This document shows positions 18,403-26,593 of a stretch of 64,000 nucleotides of DNA, one piece after another. The DNA comes from Chitinophagaceae bacterium. GTDB lineage: Bacteria; Bacteroidota; Bacteroidia; Chitinophagales; Chitinophagaceae. A program made the position numbers and the translations under genes. The stretch covers positions 338,495-402,494 of the forward strand of contig JAEUVB010000023.1 in the NCBI GenBank assembly GCA_016786845.1. Direction: 5' to 3'. Numbering within the stretch: the first letter of the stretch is position 1; each line of letters begins with the position of its first letter. Under the pieces are notes generated by a model. That model ran no database searches, had not been told where the DNA came from, and saw only the letters and a list, made by a program, of their open reading frames with translations.

Positions 18403-18708
18403 TTATGCTTTGATCTCTACTTCTACTCCCGATGGCAGATCCAGCTTGGATAATGCATCAACCGTTTTAGAGGAAGACGTGTAGATGTCCAGCAAACGCT
18501 TATGCGTACAAAGCTGGAACTGCTCACGGGCTTTCTTGTTTACGTGCGGAGAACGTAAAACGGTGAAGATTTTCTTGTCTGTGGGTAATGGCATGGGACC
18601 GGTTACCACAGCGCCTGTACTGCGAACTGTTTTGGCGATTTTCTCAGCCGATTTGTCCACCAGGTTATGGTCGTAAGATTTTAATTTAATTCTGATTCGT
18701 TGCGACAT
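18403..18708 (-). CDS. rpsJ: 30S ribosomal protein S10 (uS10)
   Basis: 101 residues, MSQRIRIKLKSYDHNLVDKSAEKI and the loop VRSTGAVVTGPMPLPTDK, then KKAREQFQLCTHKRLLDI. It is a 30S head protein. It is the first gene of the 21-gene ribosomal protein run plus secY. fusA and rpsG/rpsL, often upstream, are not adjacent here. Confidence 0.98.
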   Translation of the reverse strand: MSQRIRIKLKSYDHNLVDKSAEKIAKTVRSTGAVVTGPMPLPTDKKIFTVLRSPHVNKKAREQFQLCTHKRLLDIYTSSSKTVDALSKLDLPSGVEVEIKA

Positions 18709-18738
18709 AAAATGAGTCCCTACTTATTTTTGGGAGTG

Positions 18739-18769
18739 CAAAGGTAATCGCTTTCTGTTATGCAACAAA
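18739..18769 (-). promoter_or_regulatory. Promoter of the S10-spc operon
   Basis: On the minus strand a -33 TTTG (18766-18769) is followed after exactly 19 bases by the -7 box TACCTTTG (18739-18746). Both match the known Bacteroidota primary-sigma consensus. The predicted transcript starts about 25 bases before rpsJ, leaving no room for a long regulatory leader. Confidence 0.88.
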
Positions 18770-18930
18770 TATTTTTCGGGATTTATTTTACTTTTTTAGC
18801 CTAAAAACCAACTTATTTTCCCCTTTTGACAAATATATGAAACAAATTTATCATTTATACCCCCTTCCCATAAATGTTGAATGCAGATTGTTTAAGGATT
18901 ACAAGCTTCTGACTTATTATTGCACTCTCC

Positions 18931-19842
18931 ATGAAAGTCGCCGGTTTTACTATCATTAAAAACGCCGTGAAATACGGATATCCCCTCGTTGAGAGCCTGT
19001 CTTCCCTCCTGCCCCTCTGTGATCAGGTGTTTGTACTGGCCGGTGATAGCGACGATGGTACTGAAGATTTAATACGATCCATAAGCTCCGACAAAATCGT
19101 CATACTCCAATCGGTTTGGGATAAAACGCTTACTCAGAACGGCGAGATCCTGTCGGTGGAAACCAATAAAGCCCTGGCCGCCATACCGCCTGAATACGAT
19201 TGGTGCATTTATTTGCAGGCCGATGAGGTGATCCACGAAAATGATTACCCCGAAATCAAAGCCGGCATGTTGCAATATCAACAGCATGCTCTTGTACAGG
19301 GGCTATTGTTTCAATACAAACATTTTTGGGGCAGCTACGATTATATCTGTAATTCCACTCGCTGGTACCGAAAGGAAATCCGAATCATCAAAAACGATAA
19401 AGAAATTTTCTCCTTTAAAGATGCTCAGGGATTTCGCTATCGTCCCAATGAAAAACTCAATGTGGTTGAACTAAACGCTTGTATCTATCATTACGGCTGG
19501 GTTAGACCGCCAAAAAAAATGCAAGCCAAACATGCAGGGGTGCAACAATATTGGGATAATCAGGCCGCCCCGGTAGCTGATACCGACGACTTCGACTATT
19601 CTCAAATTGATAGCCTCGCACGCTATACAGGCTCGCATCCGCGAGTGATGCAGACCGTAATCGCAGAGTATAATTGGGATTTTAAATATATCCCTGGTCT
19701 CGTAGAATTAAGTCCTAAAGAAAAATTCAAGCGTATACTCGAAAAGCTCACCGGCTATCGCTTCTTCGAATATAAAAATTATAAGATCATACCTGCTTCA
19801 GAATTAAAAAAACATCAACCAATATCTCATCCGGCCGTTTGA
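18931..19842 (+). CDS. Family 2 glycosyltransferase
   Basis: 303 residues with a GT-A fold start, GFTIIKNAVKYGYPLVESLSSL, a nucleotide-binding segment VFVLAGDSDDGTEDLI and a metal-binding acidic motif LQADEVIHE near residue 95. It is predicted to be cytoplasmic, transferring a sugar from a nucleotide-sugar donor to an envelope glycan. No membrane helix is seen. It is transcribed divergently from rpsJ and 42 bases before the TcdA-like gene. Acceptor and donor cannot be read from sequence. Confidence 0.82.
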   Translation: MKVAGFTIIKNAVKYGYPLVESLSSLLPLCDQVFVLAGDSDDGTEDLIRSISSDKIVILQSVWDKTLTQNGEILSVETNKALAAIPPEYDWCIYLQADEVIHENDYPEIKAGMLQYQQHALVQGLLFQYKHFWGSYDYICNSTRWYRKEIRIIKNDKEIFSFKDAQGFRYRPNEKLNVVELNACIYHYGWVRPPKKMQAKHAGVQQYWDNQAAPVADTDDFDYSQIDSLARYTGSHPRVMQTVIAEYNWDFKYIPGLVELSPKEKFKRILEKLTGYRFFEYKNYKIIPASELKKHQPISHPAV

Positions 19843-19884
19843 TATCACGATTACTTACATCCGGCCTAAAACGATTATCCAATT

Positions 19885-20664
19885 ATGTTTACTACACCCA
19901 TTTGGCTCGAACGAACTGACCTCCTGATCGGTGCCGATCATTTAGAAAAACTACAACAAACCAATGTGCTTCTGGTGGGACTCGGTGGCGTGGGCAGCTT
20001 CGCAGCCGAATTCCTGGCCCGTGCCGGCATCGGCAAAATGACCATCGTGGATGGCGACGTAGTGGATATTACCAATGTCAACCGACAGCTCCCGGCTCTG
20101 CATACGACCGTGAAACAAAGCAAGGCCCTGCTGATGGAAGAACGCATCAAGGCCATCAACCCCGGTATTCAATTGCGCACCATCAATCAGTTTCTCAATC
20201 CAGATGATACGATTGAAGTCGTGAACAGCGAAGACTATGATTATGTACTCGACTGTATCGATTCCATCACCCCTAAACTTAATCTCATCAAAACGGCCAT
20301 CGACAAAGGTTGCAAAATCATGAGCAGTATGGGTGCAGGCGGCAAGGTCGATTCGATGAAAGTGCAATACGCCGATATCTCCCGAACACACATGTGCCCT
20401 TTCGCTTTTTACTTAAGGAAAAGATTGCGCAAGCTCGATATTCATTCAGGACTCATGACGGTCTTCTCCGAGGAATCGCCGAATCATGAATCGATCAAAA
20501 CAACCGACGGTACCAACTTCAAAAAATCTTTTTACGGTACCATTTCCTATATCCCTGCACTCTTCGGTCTCAATATGGCTTCATGGGTTATTCGCGATGC
20601 CTGCGGATTGTTTGAACCAAATAAATTATGCATCCCAAAGGCTACGAAAAAGAAAAATAAATAG
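19885..20664 (+). CDS. tcdA: tRNA threonylcarbamoyladenosine dehydratase (TcdA/CsdL, ThiF-type E1 fold)
   Basis: 259 residues of the ThiF/MoeB E1-like family. The nucleotide-binding glycine motif VGLGGVGSFAAEFLARAGIG lies near residue 32; DGDVVDITNVNRQLPA and DCIDSITPKL are the acidic and adenylation segments. The pattern DLLIG at the start and SMGAGGKVD plus the lack of paired CxxC zinc motifs fit TcdA, which uses ATP to cyclise t6A37 of tRNA to ct6A. MoeB- or HesA-type alternatives are less likely. It follows the glycosyltransferase by 42 bases and may be co-transcribed with it. Confidence 0.85.
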   Translation: MFTTPIWLERTDLLIGADHLEKLQQTNVLLVGLGGVGSFAAEFLARAGIGKMTIVDGDVVDITNVNRQLPALHTTVKQSKALLMEERIKAINPGIQLRTINQFLNPDDTIEVVNSEDYDYVLDCIDSITPKLNLIKTAIDKGCKIMSSMGAGGKVDSMKVQYADISRTHMCPFAFYLRKRLRKLDIHSGLMTVFSEESPNHESIKTTDGTNFKKSFYGTISYIPALFGLNMASWVIRDACGLFEPNKLCIPKATKKKNK

Positions 20665-20868
20665 CCGGTACTTCTCCCTGATATTAGAGCGGATCTTCAT
20701 GGCGTTTTTGCCATTCACATGCTAGCCATCGCGAATCGGTAATTAGTGCGATTGCATCCGCAGCCCTATTCCTCACAAAAAATATCGTCTGGTACAAGTA
20801 TACGCTGACCAATACCCATCTGTGAATCATGTAATTGATAAGCAGGGTTATGTAAGCCATCCGCCTTC

Positions 20869-20888
20869 AACTCAAATACCTTTGAGTT
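20869..20888 (+). promoter_or_regulatory. Inverted repeat overlapping a -7 box
   Basis: AACTCAAA-N4-TTTGAGTT, a perfect 8-bp inverted repeat. Its centre and right arm contain TACCTTTG (20877-20884), a full match to the -7 consensus. A protein bound here would block the promoter of the small membrane protein gene that starts 66 bases downstream. Confidence 0.5.
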
Positions 20889-20954
20889 CTAAAATCAGGC
20901 AACGGATCATCTTGATGTCCGACCGGTATGCTTCATCTAAACTTATATCAACCC

Positions 20955-21152
20955 ATGAATATCAAAAGAATTTTTGCCGCTCTCCTTACCTTATTGGGCA
21001 TCGTCGGCCTCATCGTGGCTGCGGTCATGTTTATTGACTCATCCGGAAGTACCAACCGTGATGTAAAAACACTCGTGATCCTGACCGTGCTGGGCTTGGT
21101 CTTTTTTATCGCCGGCATCCAATTGGTGCGCACAACGAAAGACGAGTCGTAA
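20955..21152 (+). CDS. Small two-helix membrane protein
   Basis: 65 residues beginning MNIKRIFAALLTLLGIVGLIV, with a first membrane helix at residues 5-27 and a second at about 41-60 (LVILTVLGLVFFIAGIQLV), joined by a short hydrophilic loop SSGSTNRD. The ATG at 20955 is preferred over an upstream TTG-type start because it opens directly with the first helix. It is preceded by an operator-like palindrome and is followed after 113 bases by the 127-residue gene. Function unknown; small two-helix proteins like this are often stress-induced. Confidence 0.7.
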   Translation: MNIKRIFAALLTLLGIVGLIVAAVMFIDSSGSTNRDVKTLVILTVLGLVFFIAGIQLVRTTKDES

Positions 21153-21172
21153 TTGGCGGATTTACCCTCATT

Positions 21173-21180
21173 TAAATTTG
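21173..21180 (+). promoter_or_regulatory. Putative -7 element before the 127-residue gene
   Basis: TAAATTTG matches TAnnTTTG. It would give an 80-base leader before the ATG at 21266. No clear -33 box. Confidence 0.4.
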
Positions 21181-21265
21181 CGGCATCCCACTGTCTCTCA
21201 AACAAACTCTAGCGCAACAGTTCCCTCCCTAACACCATACATTAATCTCTTCAAATTAAAAAATA

Positions 21266-21649
21266 ATGACCATGTCTGAAAAACAAAGAAAACAATTTGG
21301 CGTATGGATGGACACCCATCATGCGACCATCGTAGGCAGAAAAGCCGATGAGACCCGTGAATTTTTCGTTCTGGGACATATAGAAAACCCCGGCGCGGAC
21401 AATAACTCCAATGAACAGGCCGCACAAAAACAAGAGATGGGCCTGACCCATAAATTCTTTAAGGAAATTGCTCACCTCATGCCCAATATCGAAGAGATTC
21501 ATGTGACCGGCACCGGTAAGATCCAGGAAGAATTTATTCACTATCTGGCCGCTACCGCCCAATACAAAAATGCCGACACGAGCGACAGTACTTCCAACAA
21601 AATGAGCGACGCTGCATTGACGGCATACTTTACAAAGTACTTCGGCTAA
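21266..21649 (+). CDS. Small cytoplasmic protein, possibly eRF1-domain-like (baeRF/host-attachment related)
   Basis: 127 residues, no signal or membrane segment. The start FGVWMDTHHATIVG and the later FFKEIAHLMPNIEEIHVTGTGKIQEEFIHYL resemble, in order and spacing, the VWxDHxxA ... EILVVGPGxAKxEF pattern of small proteins annotated as translational machinery proteins, which are related to eRF1 domain 1. This is a remote, memory-based resemblance. A second ATG at 21272 is an equally good start. It has its own promoter and lies upstream of the copper oxidase gene. Confidence 0.6.
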   Translation: MTMSEKQRKQFGVWMDTHHATIVGRKADETREFFVLGHIENPGADNNSNEQAAQKQEMGLTHKFFKEIAHLMPNIEEIHVTGTGKIQEEFIHYLAATAQYKNADTSDSTSNKMSDAALTAYFTKYFG

Positions 21650-21700
21650 ACAATTTGTAAGACTGAATAGGTCTAAATGATTACACGATTTCCGGGTACA

Positions 21701-21716
21701 TGTGACTTATGTCACC
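21701..21716 (+). promoter_or_regulatory. Crp/Fnr-type palindrome upstream of the multicopper oxidase
   Basis: TGTGACTTATGTCACC contains the perfect dyad GTGAC-N4-GTCAC and matches the CRP consensus TGTGA-N6-TCACA at nine of ten positions. Its centre is about 41-42 bases upstream of the start site predicted from the -7 box at 21737, which is the class II activator position. Confidence 0.6.
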
Positions 21717-21736
21717 TCGAAATATAATGTCATGAC

Positions 21737-21744
21737 TAACTTTG
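21737..21744 (+). promoter_or_regulatory. -7 element of the multicopper oxidase promoter
   Basis: TAACTTTG matches the consensus exactly. The expected -33 TTTG is missing and the palindrome ends where it should be, as at an activator-dependent promoter. Confidence 0.6.
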
Positions 21745-21783
21745 TGCGTGAATCAATCAACATTCACCCACAAAATTCACTTC

Positions 21784-23505
21784 ATGCATAAAAAAATTCT
21801 ACTCATTGTCTCCATCCTTGTCATCAGTCGTTTTAGTTATTCGCAAAACTTATTAGCGATTCCCGACACCTTATCCGGCACCGTTTTTAATTTAAATATC
21901 CGGGATACCAACAAGGTATTTTACCCGGGCTTTACCACCAATACTTTCGGTATCAATGCAGCCTACCTGGGACCGACCCTCATGCTCAACAAAGGCGATT
22001 CAATCAGTGTCACCTTCTACAATCAACTGATGGATACAACCACCATTCACTGGCATGGTATGCATGTATCGGCTATGAATGATGGAGGCCCCCATATCAC
22101 GATCCCACCGATAAGCGCATGGAATCCCACATTCAAAGTCAGAGACCATGCAGCCATGTATTGGTATCACCCCCATATGCATATGATGACCAATCTCCAT
22201 GCTTCACTCGGCGCAGCAGGACTGGTGATTGTCAGAGACAGCACCGAGGCTACCCTCAACCTGCCTCGCAGATATGGCATCGATGATTTTCCTTTGGTTA
22301 TCCAATCTAAATGCTTTGATGCCAACAAACAAATTGTCATCGGCAATGCTTCCGATTCGGTGATGATGGTTAACGGTACCATCAATCCATATTTGCCCGT
22401 GCCGGCTCAGGTAGTCCGATTACGATTGCTCAATGCATCCTCAGAAAGGGTTTATAATCTTGGCTTTCAGGGCAACCTCAGCTTCTTTCAAATCGGCAGC
22501 GACGGCGGGTTACTCAATGCACCGGTATCCCTTACCCGACTGCGACTCGCACCGGGCGAACGCGCAGAAATCCTCATAGATCTCAGCGGAAAAAACGGAC
22601 AAAATATCTATCTGAAAAGTTTTGCCTCCGAATTGCCCAATGCGATTTACGGTGCCACTCAACCCGGCATGGGCGCGGGCCAAACTATTCCCGGCTATAC
22701 GGCCAATGTACTCAATGGGGCCGATTTCAATATTCTCCTGCTCAACGTAATGTCGCAAACAGCACTGCCGGTGACTTCAATACCAAGCACCCTCGTCAAT
22801 AATACCATCTGGCCCGTCGCTTCTGCTAATGGCTTTAAGACGCTTACATTTTCTCCCGTCAATCCGGGACCAACCGCCATCCAAGGTCCATTCCTCATCA
22901 ACAATACCTCCTTCGATATGAACGTGGTGAATTACAATATACCCTTAGACAATATCGAAGTATGGACCCTCACCAATCAAAGCCCTATTGCACATCCGTT
23001 TCACATTCATGATATCCAGTTTTATGTAACGGAGATCAACGGCGCGGCGCCTCCCGCCAATCTTGCCGGACGTAAAGATGTCATCCTCGTACCTGCCATG
23101 CAGACCATTAAATTCATCACCAAATTTGAAACCTTTTGCGACACCATGAATATGTATATGTATCATTGCCACATGCTGCCTCATGAAGATGAAGGCATGA
23201 TGGGACAGTTTGTGGTGAGCTGCCCGAAGGTAGATGTGGGTGTTGAAAATATCCTTGATGAAACTAATGCCGTGACCATTTATCCCAATCCGGCACAGCA
23301 TGAATTGCATATCAAAAGTTCAGCCTCCGACCCTATTCAAGGAGTCGTCCTTCGCGACCTCAGTGGCAAAATATTGTGGTCCAAACAAAAAATCTGCGAA
23401 GCCGAACAAACCATCAATGTAGAATCTTATAGCGCAACCCTCTATATATTAGAAGTAAAAACACGCAGCGGAATAATCCAACATCAACTCATACGATCCG
23501 AATAA
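21784..23505 (+). CDS. Secreted multicopper oxidase with T9SS sorting domain
   Basis: 573 residues from the ATG at 21784, which begins a standard signal peptide (MHKKILLIVSILVISRFSYSQ). All copper-site motifs are present: HWHGMH near residue 90, WYHPHMH about 45 residues later, HPFHIHDIQFYV in the C-terminal domain and HCHMLPHEDEGMM, whose Cys, His and Met bind the type 1 copper. The methionine makes it similar to CotA/CueO-type oxidases. The last 80 residues (YPNPAQHELHI onward) form a type IX secretion sorting domain, so the enzyme is exported and probably surface-attached. Possible roles are copper or iron oxidation or phenol oxidation. A Crp/Fnr-like site sits upstream. Confidence 0.93.
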   Translation: MHKKILLIVSILVISRFSYSQNLLAIPDTLSGTVFNLNIRDTNKVFYPGFTTNTFGINAAYLGPTLMLNKGDSISVTFYNQLMDTTTIHWHGMHVSAMNDGGPHITIPPISAWNPTFKVRDHAAMYWYHPHMHMMTNLHASLGAAGLVIVRDSTEATLNLPRRYGIDDFPLVIQSKCFDANKQIVIGNASDSVMMVNGTINPYLPVPAQVVRLRLLNASSERVYNLGFQGNLSFFQIGSDGGLLNAPVSLTRLRLAPGERAEILIDLSGKNGQNIYLKSFASELPNAIYGATQPGMGAGQTIPGYTANVLNGADFNILLLNVMSQTALPVTSIPSTLVNNTIWPVASANGFKTLTFSPVNPGPTAIQGPFLINNTSFDMNVVNYNIPLDNIEVWTLTNQSPIAHPFHIHDIQFYVTEINGAAPPANLAGRKDVILVPAMQTIKFITKFETFCDTMNMYMYHCHMLPHEDEGMMGQFVVSCPKVDVGVENILDETNAVTIYPNPAQHELHIKSSASDPIQGVVLRDLSGKILWSKQKICEAEQTINVESYSATLYILEVKTRSGIIQHQLIRSE

Positions 23506-23580
23506 ATAATCGTCTTACATTTACGCACAGCTTCCTTCTTCATGTTCATGGATGCTGCATAGACTCAAAACCTATTTCCA

Positions 23581-24237
23581 ATGCGTAATAAATTATTTGG
23601 GCGTGCCCCTTCAGCGGATGCCACCCACACGCCGGTAAAGAAAAAGATTTCGTCCGGCACCGCTTACGGGTCGGGCCTTACGCTTCAAGGCCCCTCGCAG
23701 AACCTCGGAGCGCTTTCCGCTGCAGTCCCTCACGCGGACACCTCGCTTCGAAACCAATTTGCGGTGATATTATCTTTGACTCTCCTTTTGGCCTTTTCCG
23801 CTTGCTCGGAATTAAAGTCACCCTCAGCCATCGAACAAGCTCATTGGCTCGAAGGGCAATGGGAGCATCGCAGCCCGGATGAATATTCAGTAGAAATCTG
23901 GAAGCGCATGAATGATACTTTAATGCAAGCCGAAAACTTTATGCTTGCTGGTAAGGATACAATGTTTCGCGAAAGCATCCTGTTGCAACAAATCGGCAAA
24001 GATGTTTTTTATTGCCCTCATGTGAGCAATCAAAATCACGACAGCATCATCCGGTTTAAACTCATCATGGCACAAGGTGATAGCTTAGTTTTCGAAAATC
24101 CGCAACACGATTTCCCTCAACGCATCTGTTATGTTCGCGTCACCAAAGATTCATTATTGGCTTCTATCTCGGGTAAAGATCAGGGACAAGAAAGACGGAT
24201 TGAATTTCCGATGAAGAAGGCGAGTCAAGGGAATTGA
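23581..24237 (+). CDS. Lipoprotein-like DUF6265-type protein with a repeat inserted in its 5' end
   Basis: 218 residues as read from the ATG at 23581. The mature part from about residue 75 has WLEGQWEHRSPDEYSVEIWKRM and NPQHDFPQRICYV, the pattern of DUF6265-like secreted proteins. A lipobox signal (VILSLTLLLAFSAC) occurs unusually late, at residues 62-75. The stretch before it is translated from a GC-rich dispersed repeat. Either translation now starts at the GTG at 23764, giving a short signal lacking the usual basic N-terminus, or the gene carries a 50-residue foreign leader. I suspect the original start was separated from its signal by the insertion. Function unknown. Confidence 0.6.
   Translation: MRNKLFGRAPSADATHTPVKKKISSGTAYGSGLTLQGPSQNLGALSAAVPHADTSLRNQFAVILSLTLLLAFSACSELKSPSAIEQAHWLEGQWEHRSPDEYSVEIWKRMNDTLMQAENFMLAGKDTMFRESILLQQIGKDVFYCPHVSNQNHDSIIRFKLIMAQGDSLVFENPQHDFPQRICYVRVTKDSLLASISGKDQGQERRIEFPMKKASQGN
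23596..23750 (+). repeat. GC-rich GGGCGTGCCC-type dispersed repeat, copy 1
   Basis: Begins TTTGGGCGTGCCCC, contains CGGGTCGGGC, and ends near TCCGCTGCAGTCCCTCACGC. The same three blocks in the same order occur at 42906-43026. It matches a type of intergenic repeat I recall from many Bacteroidota genomes. Confidence 0.8.
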
Positions 24238-24245
24238 TTCATTCA

Positions 24246-24366
24246 TTTGTCTGAATCAGGATTTACAGAATTTTAGAATTTCCAGAATGTAAAATTTGTC
24301 TGAATCAGAATTCACAGAATTTTAGAATTTTCAGAATGTGGTAGACGCATTTTCATGCGTCTCTAC
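24246..24366 (-). repeat. Dispersed AT-rich repeat with GTAGACGCAT hairpin, copy 1
   Basis: Two tandem copies of a roughly 50-base unit (TGTCTGAATCAG, then ACAGAATTTTAGAATTT, then CAGAATGT) followed by a hairpin GTAGACGCAT-tttc-ATGCGTC(TC)TAC at 24341-24366. The hairpin overlaps the stop codon of the glycosyltransferase gene and could serve as its terminator. The same elements occur in inverted orientation at 31037-31250. Confidence 0.75.
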
Positions 24367-25445
24367 AACGAATTCAAACCCGACAACCATTGACGTAATA
24401 CGCCCTTAAATAATTGGGTATCATATTCGGGAATTGGCTTGCCCGAGTCTTTCGTGATATCAAGTGCTTCCTCTGTTCCAAATGCATCCTGTGTAATGGT
24501 TTGAAACCATTGTTTCTCCGATAACATCGATGCGAGATACTCCTGTTCGGTTTGTCCGGGTGTGGGAATTAATAATGCAGACTTTCGTAATTGCATCAGA
24601 TCCATGAGGGTTGAATATCCCGAACGGCAAATTATCCATTTCGATGTGAGTATCGCCTTGCGCAATTCAGCTGCGGGCAGATGCGAAATGCCCGTCATAC
24701 CATCTGCAACTTCTTCTTGCATTGCATCCATTAGTACTCCTCTCACCATGAGGGCCTTGCAAGGATGGGCGGCATGCCATTGCCTCACTTTCTCTTCAAG
24801 TAAACTTCGTTGAGGCTCCGGACCGGATAAGAGATAGAGTCTTTCGTAGACTTCGGACATGGGCTCTGCTTTTTCGAAGCGCGACAAAAGTCCGATATAT
24901 TTGAGATTTATACCGTCTACCCGGGCCGACAGTTTACCCGCCAAGGCTTGTTCCTCCTCATCGGGCACCCAACATTGGGTAAAGCGCTGTATCATCTTGT
25001 GATTGATTTGATTGACCCACCTCTGCAACCAAGTCGATTGAGGTATCACGATATTGAGTTGATGGGTAATGAAGATACAAGGCACCTTATCCGTATACAA
25101 TCCATAACGATTATCAGAGATCACCGCATCGATTTGATATTGACCGATGAGCTCATCCAGCCGGCGGTGCTCCGCTTTTATGGTGCGCAGCAGACGTGGA
25201 ACTTGTAAGGCAATTTTGAGGGGCAATTGTTTGGAATGGGCTGCATAGTTGACCCCATACGGTGGCAGATCCACATATTCGAGTGAAGGAAATTCCTGAC
25301 GAATGAGGGCATTGGTGGTTTCGGTACCGGCTACGATCACTGTGGCCCCTAAAGACCGCAGTTCAGCGATGATGGGAATACACCTTGTGGCATGCCCCAG
25401 TCCCCAGTCGAGCGGAGCTATGAGTATTTTTATGGAATTGTTCAC
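24363..25445 (-). CDS. MurG/GT-B-like glycosyltransferase
   Basis: 360 residues with a GT-B fold start, KILIAPLDWGLGHATRCIPII, resembling the GxGH loop of MurG and UDP-glycosyltransferases. The C-terminal half has SKWIICRSGYSTLMDLMQLRKSALLIPTPGQTEQEYLA, the donor-binding segment of the family. No membrane helix. The start codon is GTG at 25445; no better ATG lies upstream. The probable role is attaching a sugar to a lipid or envelope carrier; it is not murG itself, which sits in the dcw cluster in most genomes. It is divergent from a small lipoprotein gene. Confidence 0.8.
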   Translation of the reverse strand: MNNSIKILIAPLDWGLGHATRCIPIIAELRSLGATVIVAGTETTNALIRQEFPSLEYVDLPPYGVNYAAHSKQLPLKIALQVPRLLRTIKAEHRRLDELIGQYQIDAVISDNRYGLYTDKVPCIFITHQLNIVIPQSTWLQRWVNQINHKMIQRFTQCWVPDEEEQALAGKLSARVDGINLKYIGLLSRFEKAEPMSEVYERLYLLSGPEPQRSLLEEKVRQWHAAHPCKALMVRGVLMDAMQEEVADGMTGISHLPAAELRKAILTSKWIICRSGYSTLMDLMQLRKSALLIPTPGQTEQEYLASMLSEKQWFQTITQDAFGTEEALDITKDSGKPIPEYDTQLFKGVLRQWLSGLNSL

Positions 25446-25492
25446 GAAAGGGGCAAATTACATATCTTTACAAAATATCCATACAAATTCTA

Positions 25493-25627
25493 ATGGCTAA
25501 AAAATTATTGTTTCTATTCTGTTTTATTTTCGTTTCCACGATTATCCTTTCGAGCTGCCGCTCACAGAAAGGTTGTGGATGTGGCAGTAATTTAAATTAT
25601 TACAAACCTCGTAAATTCAAGAGTTAA
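25493..25627 (+). CDS. Small cysteine-rich lipoprotein
   Basis: 44 residues read by hand: MAKKLLFLFCFIFVSTIIL, lipobox LSSC at residues 19-22, then a short mature part with a CGCG motif (residues 28-31) and a basic tail. Similar tiny CGCG lipoproteins occur in other Bacteroidota as far as I recall. It is directly followed after 2 bases by the 77-residue gene, so the two are likely co-transcribed. Function unknown; the cysteines may bind metal. Confidence 0.6.
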   Translation: MAKKLLFLFCFIFVSTIILSSCRSQKGCGCGSNLNYYKPRKFKS

Positions 25628-25629
25628 AC

Positions 25630-25863
25630 ATGTCGATCCGAAATTTTGATCCGCACATCTATTTCAAAGAAGATTTGAGTCTGCCGGTCCGTGTATGCAT
25701 TCATGACCATTTCGTTCTATACGAAAAGCGCATGGAGCAAGCCGGCACTTCGGAATGCCTGGATATCCATCACGGGCAAATTTACCGTCAACCCCACAAA
25801 ATCAAACGCATCCTGAAACAGTCTTACAATTATCCGTTTCAGTTTATACATAGTCTGAATTAA
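25630..25863 (+). CDS. Small hypothetical protein
   Basis: 77 residues, soluble, histidine- and aromatic-rich (DPHIYFKED, CIHDHFVLYEKRM, CLDIHHGQIYRQPHK). No known domain recognised. It starts 2 bases after the lipoprotein stop and lies 40 bases before recR in the same direction, so it is probably part of that unit. It is likely real because of the tight packing. Confidence 0.6.
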   Translation: MSIRNFDPHIYFKEDLSLPVRVCIHDHFVLYEKRMEQAGTSECLDIHHGQIYRQPHKIKRILKQSYNYPFQFIHSLN

Positions 25864-25903
25864 TACGCCTTCATTTCAATTAATCTCCCGCTAATTGTCT
25901 TTC

Positions 25904-26530
25904 ATGAATTTTTCCTCCGCACTGATCGAAGAGGCTGTCCAAGAATTTTCAAAACTACCGGGTATCGGAAAAAAAACGGCATTGAGGCTTGTGCTTCATT
26001 TACTCAAACAAGATAAAGACTCTGTTCAGCGTTTTTCGAAAGCCATCGCCCGCATGCGGGAAGACATCCGCTTTTGCAGTCAGTGCCACAATGTATCCGA
26101 TCAGGACATCTGCCGGATCTGTTCCGATTTCTCCCGTCGTAAGAATCAAATATGTGTGGTGGAAACCATACGCGATGTAATGGCCATAGAGGCTACCCAA
26201 CAATACAGCGGATTATACCATGTGCTCGGCGGCATCATTTCTCCCCTGGATGGCATAGGTCCCGATCAATTACAAATCAGCAGTTTGATGCAGCGCGTAA
26301 AATCGGGCGAAGTGGAAGAGATCATCCTGGCCCTGAGTCCGACCCTGGAAGGCGACACAACGAGCTATTATATCAGTCGCACCCTGAAAGAATATCCCAT
26401 TCGCATAACGGCCCTGAGCCGGGGTGTGGCCTTTGGAGGCGAACTCGAATATGCCGATGAACTCACCCTGGCCCGATCCATCCAAAACCGATTGCCGATT
26501 GAATCTTTAGTGGATCATCAGCAATCTTAA
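25904..26530 (+). CDS. recR: Recombination mediator RecR
   Basis: 208 residues from the ATG at 25904, preferred to a TTG three codons upstream. The helix-hairpin-helix LPGIGKKTALRLVLHLL is at the N-terminus, followed by a four-cysteine zinc finger (CSQCHNVSDQDICRIC near residue 67) and a Toprim domain with VVETIRDVMAIE and LGGIISPLDGIGP. RecR works with RecO and RecF to load RecA on gapped DNA. The length is normal. No recO or recF neighbour is present, which is common. Confidence 0.96.
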   Translation: MNFSSALIEEAVQEFSKLPGIGKKTALRLVLHLLKQDKDSVQRFSKAIARMREDIRFCSQCHNVSDQDICRICSDFSRRKNQICVVETIRDVMAIEATQQYSGLYHVLGGIISPLDGIGPDQLQISSLMQRVKSGEVEEIILALSPTLEGDTTSYYISRTLKEYPIRITALSRGVAFGGELEYADELTLARSIQNRLPIESLVDHQQS

Positions 26531-26578
26531 GCATCTCATACGCTCGATTCTTTATTTCCATTTTTCAACACTGACACT

Positions 26579-26586
26579 TACTTTTG
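26579..26586 (+). promoter_or_regulatory. -7 element of metF promoter
   Basis: TACTTTTG, 8 bases before the metF ATG, implies an almost leaderless message and leaves no room for a SAM riboswitch. Confidence 0.55.
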
Positions 26587-26593
26587 TTGCCCT

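Noticed and set aside
18709..18930. L4-type S10 leader or other regulatory RNA upstream of rpsJ
   Set aside because: The promoter predicts a leader of about 25 bases, too short for such a structure.
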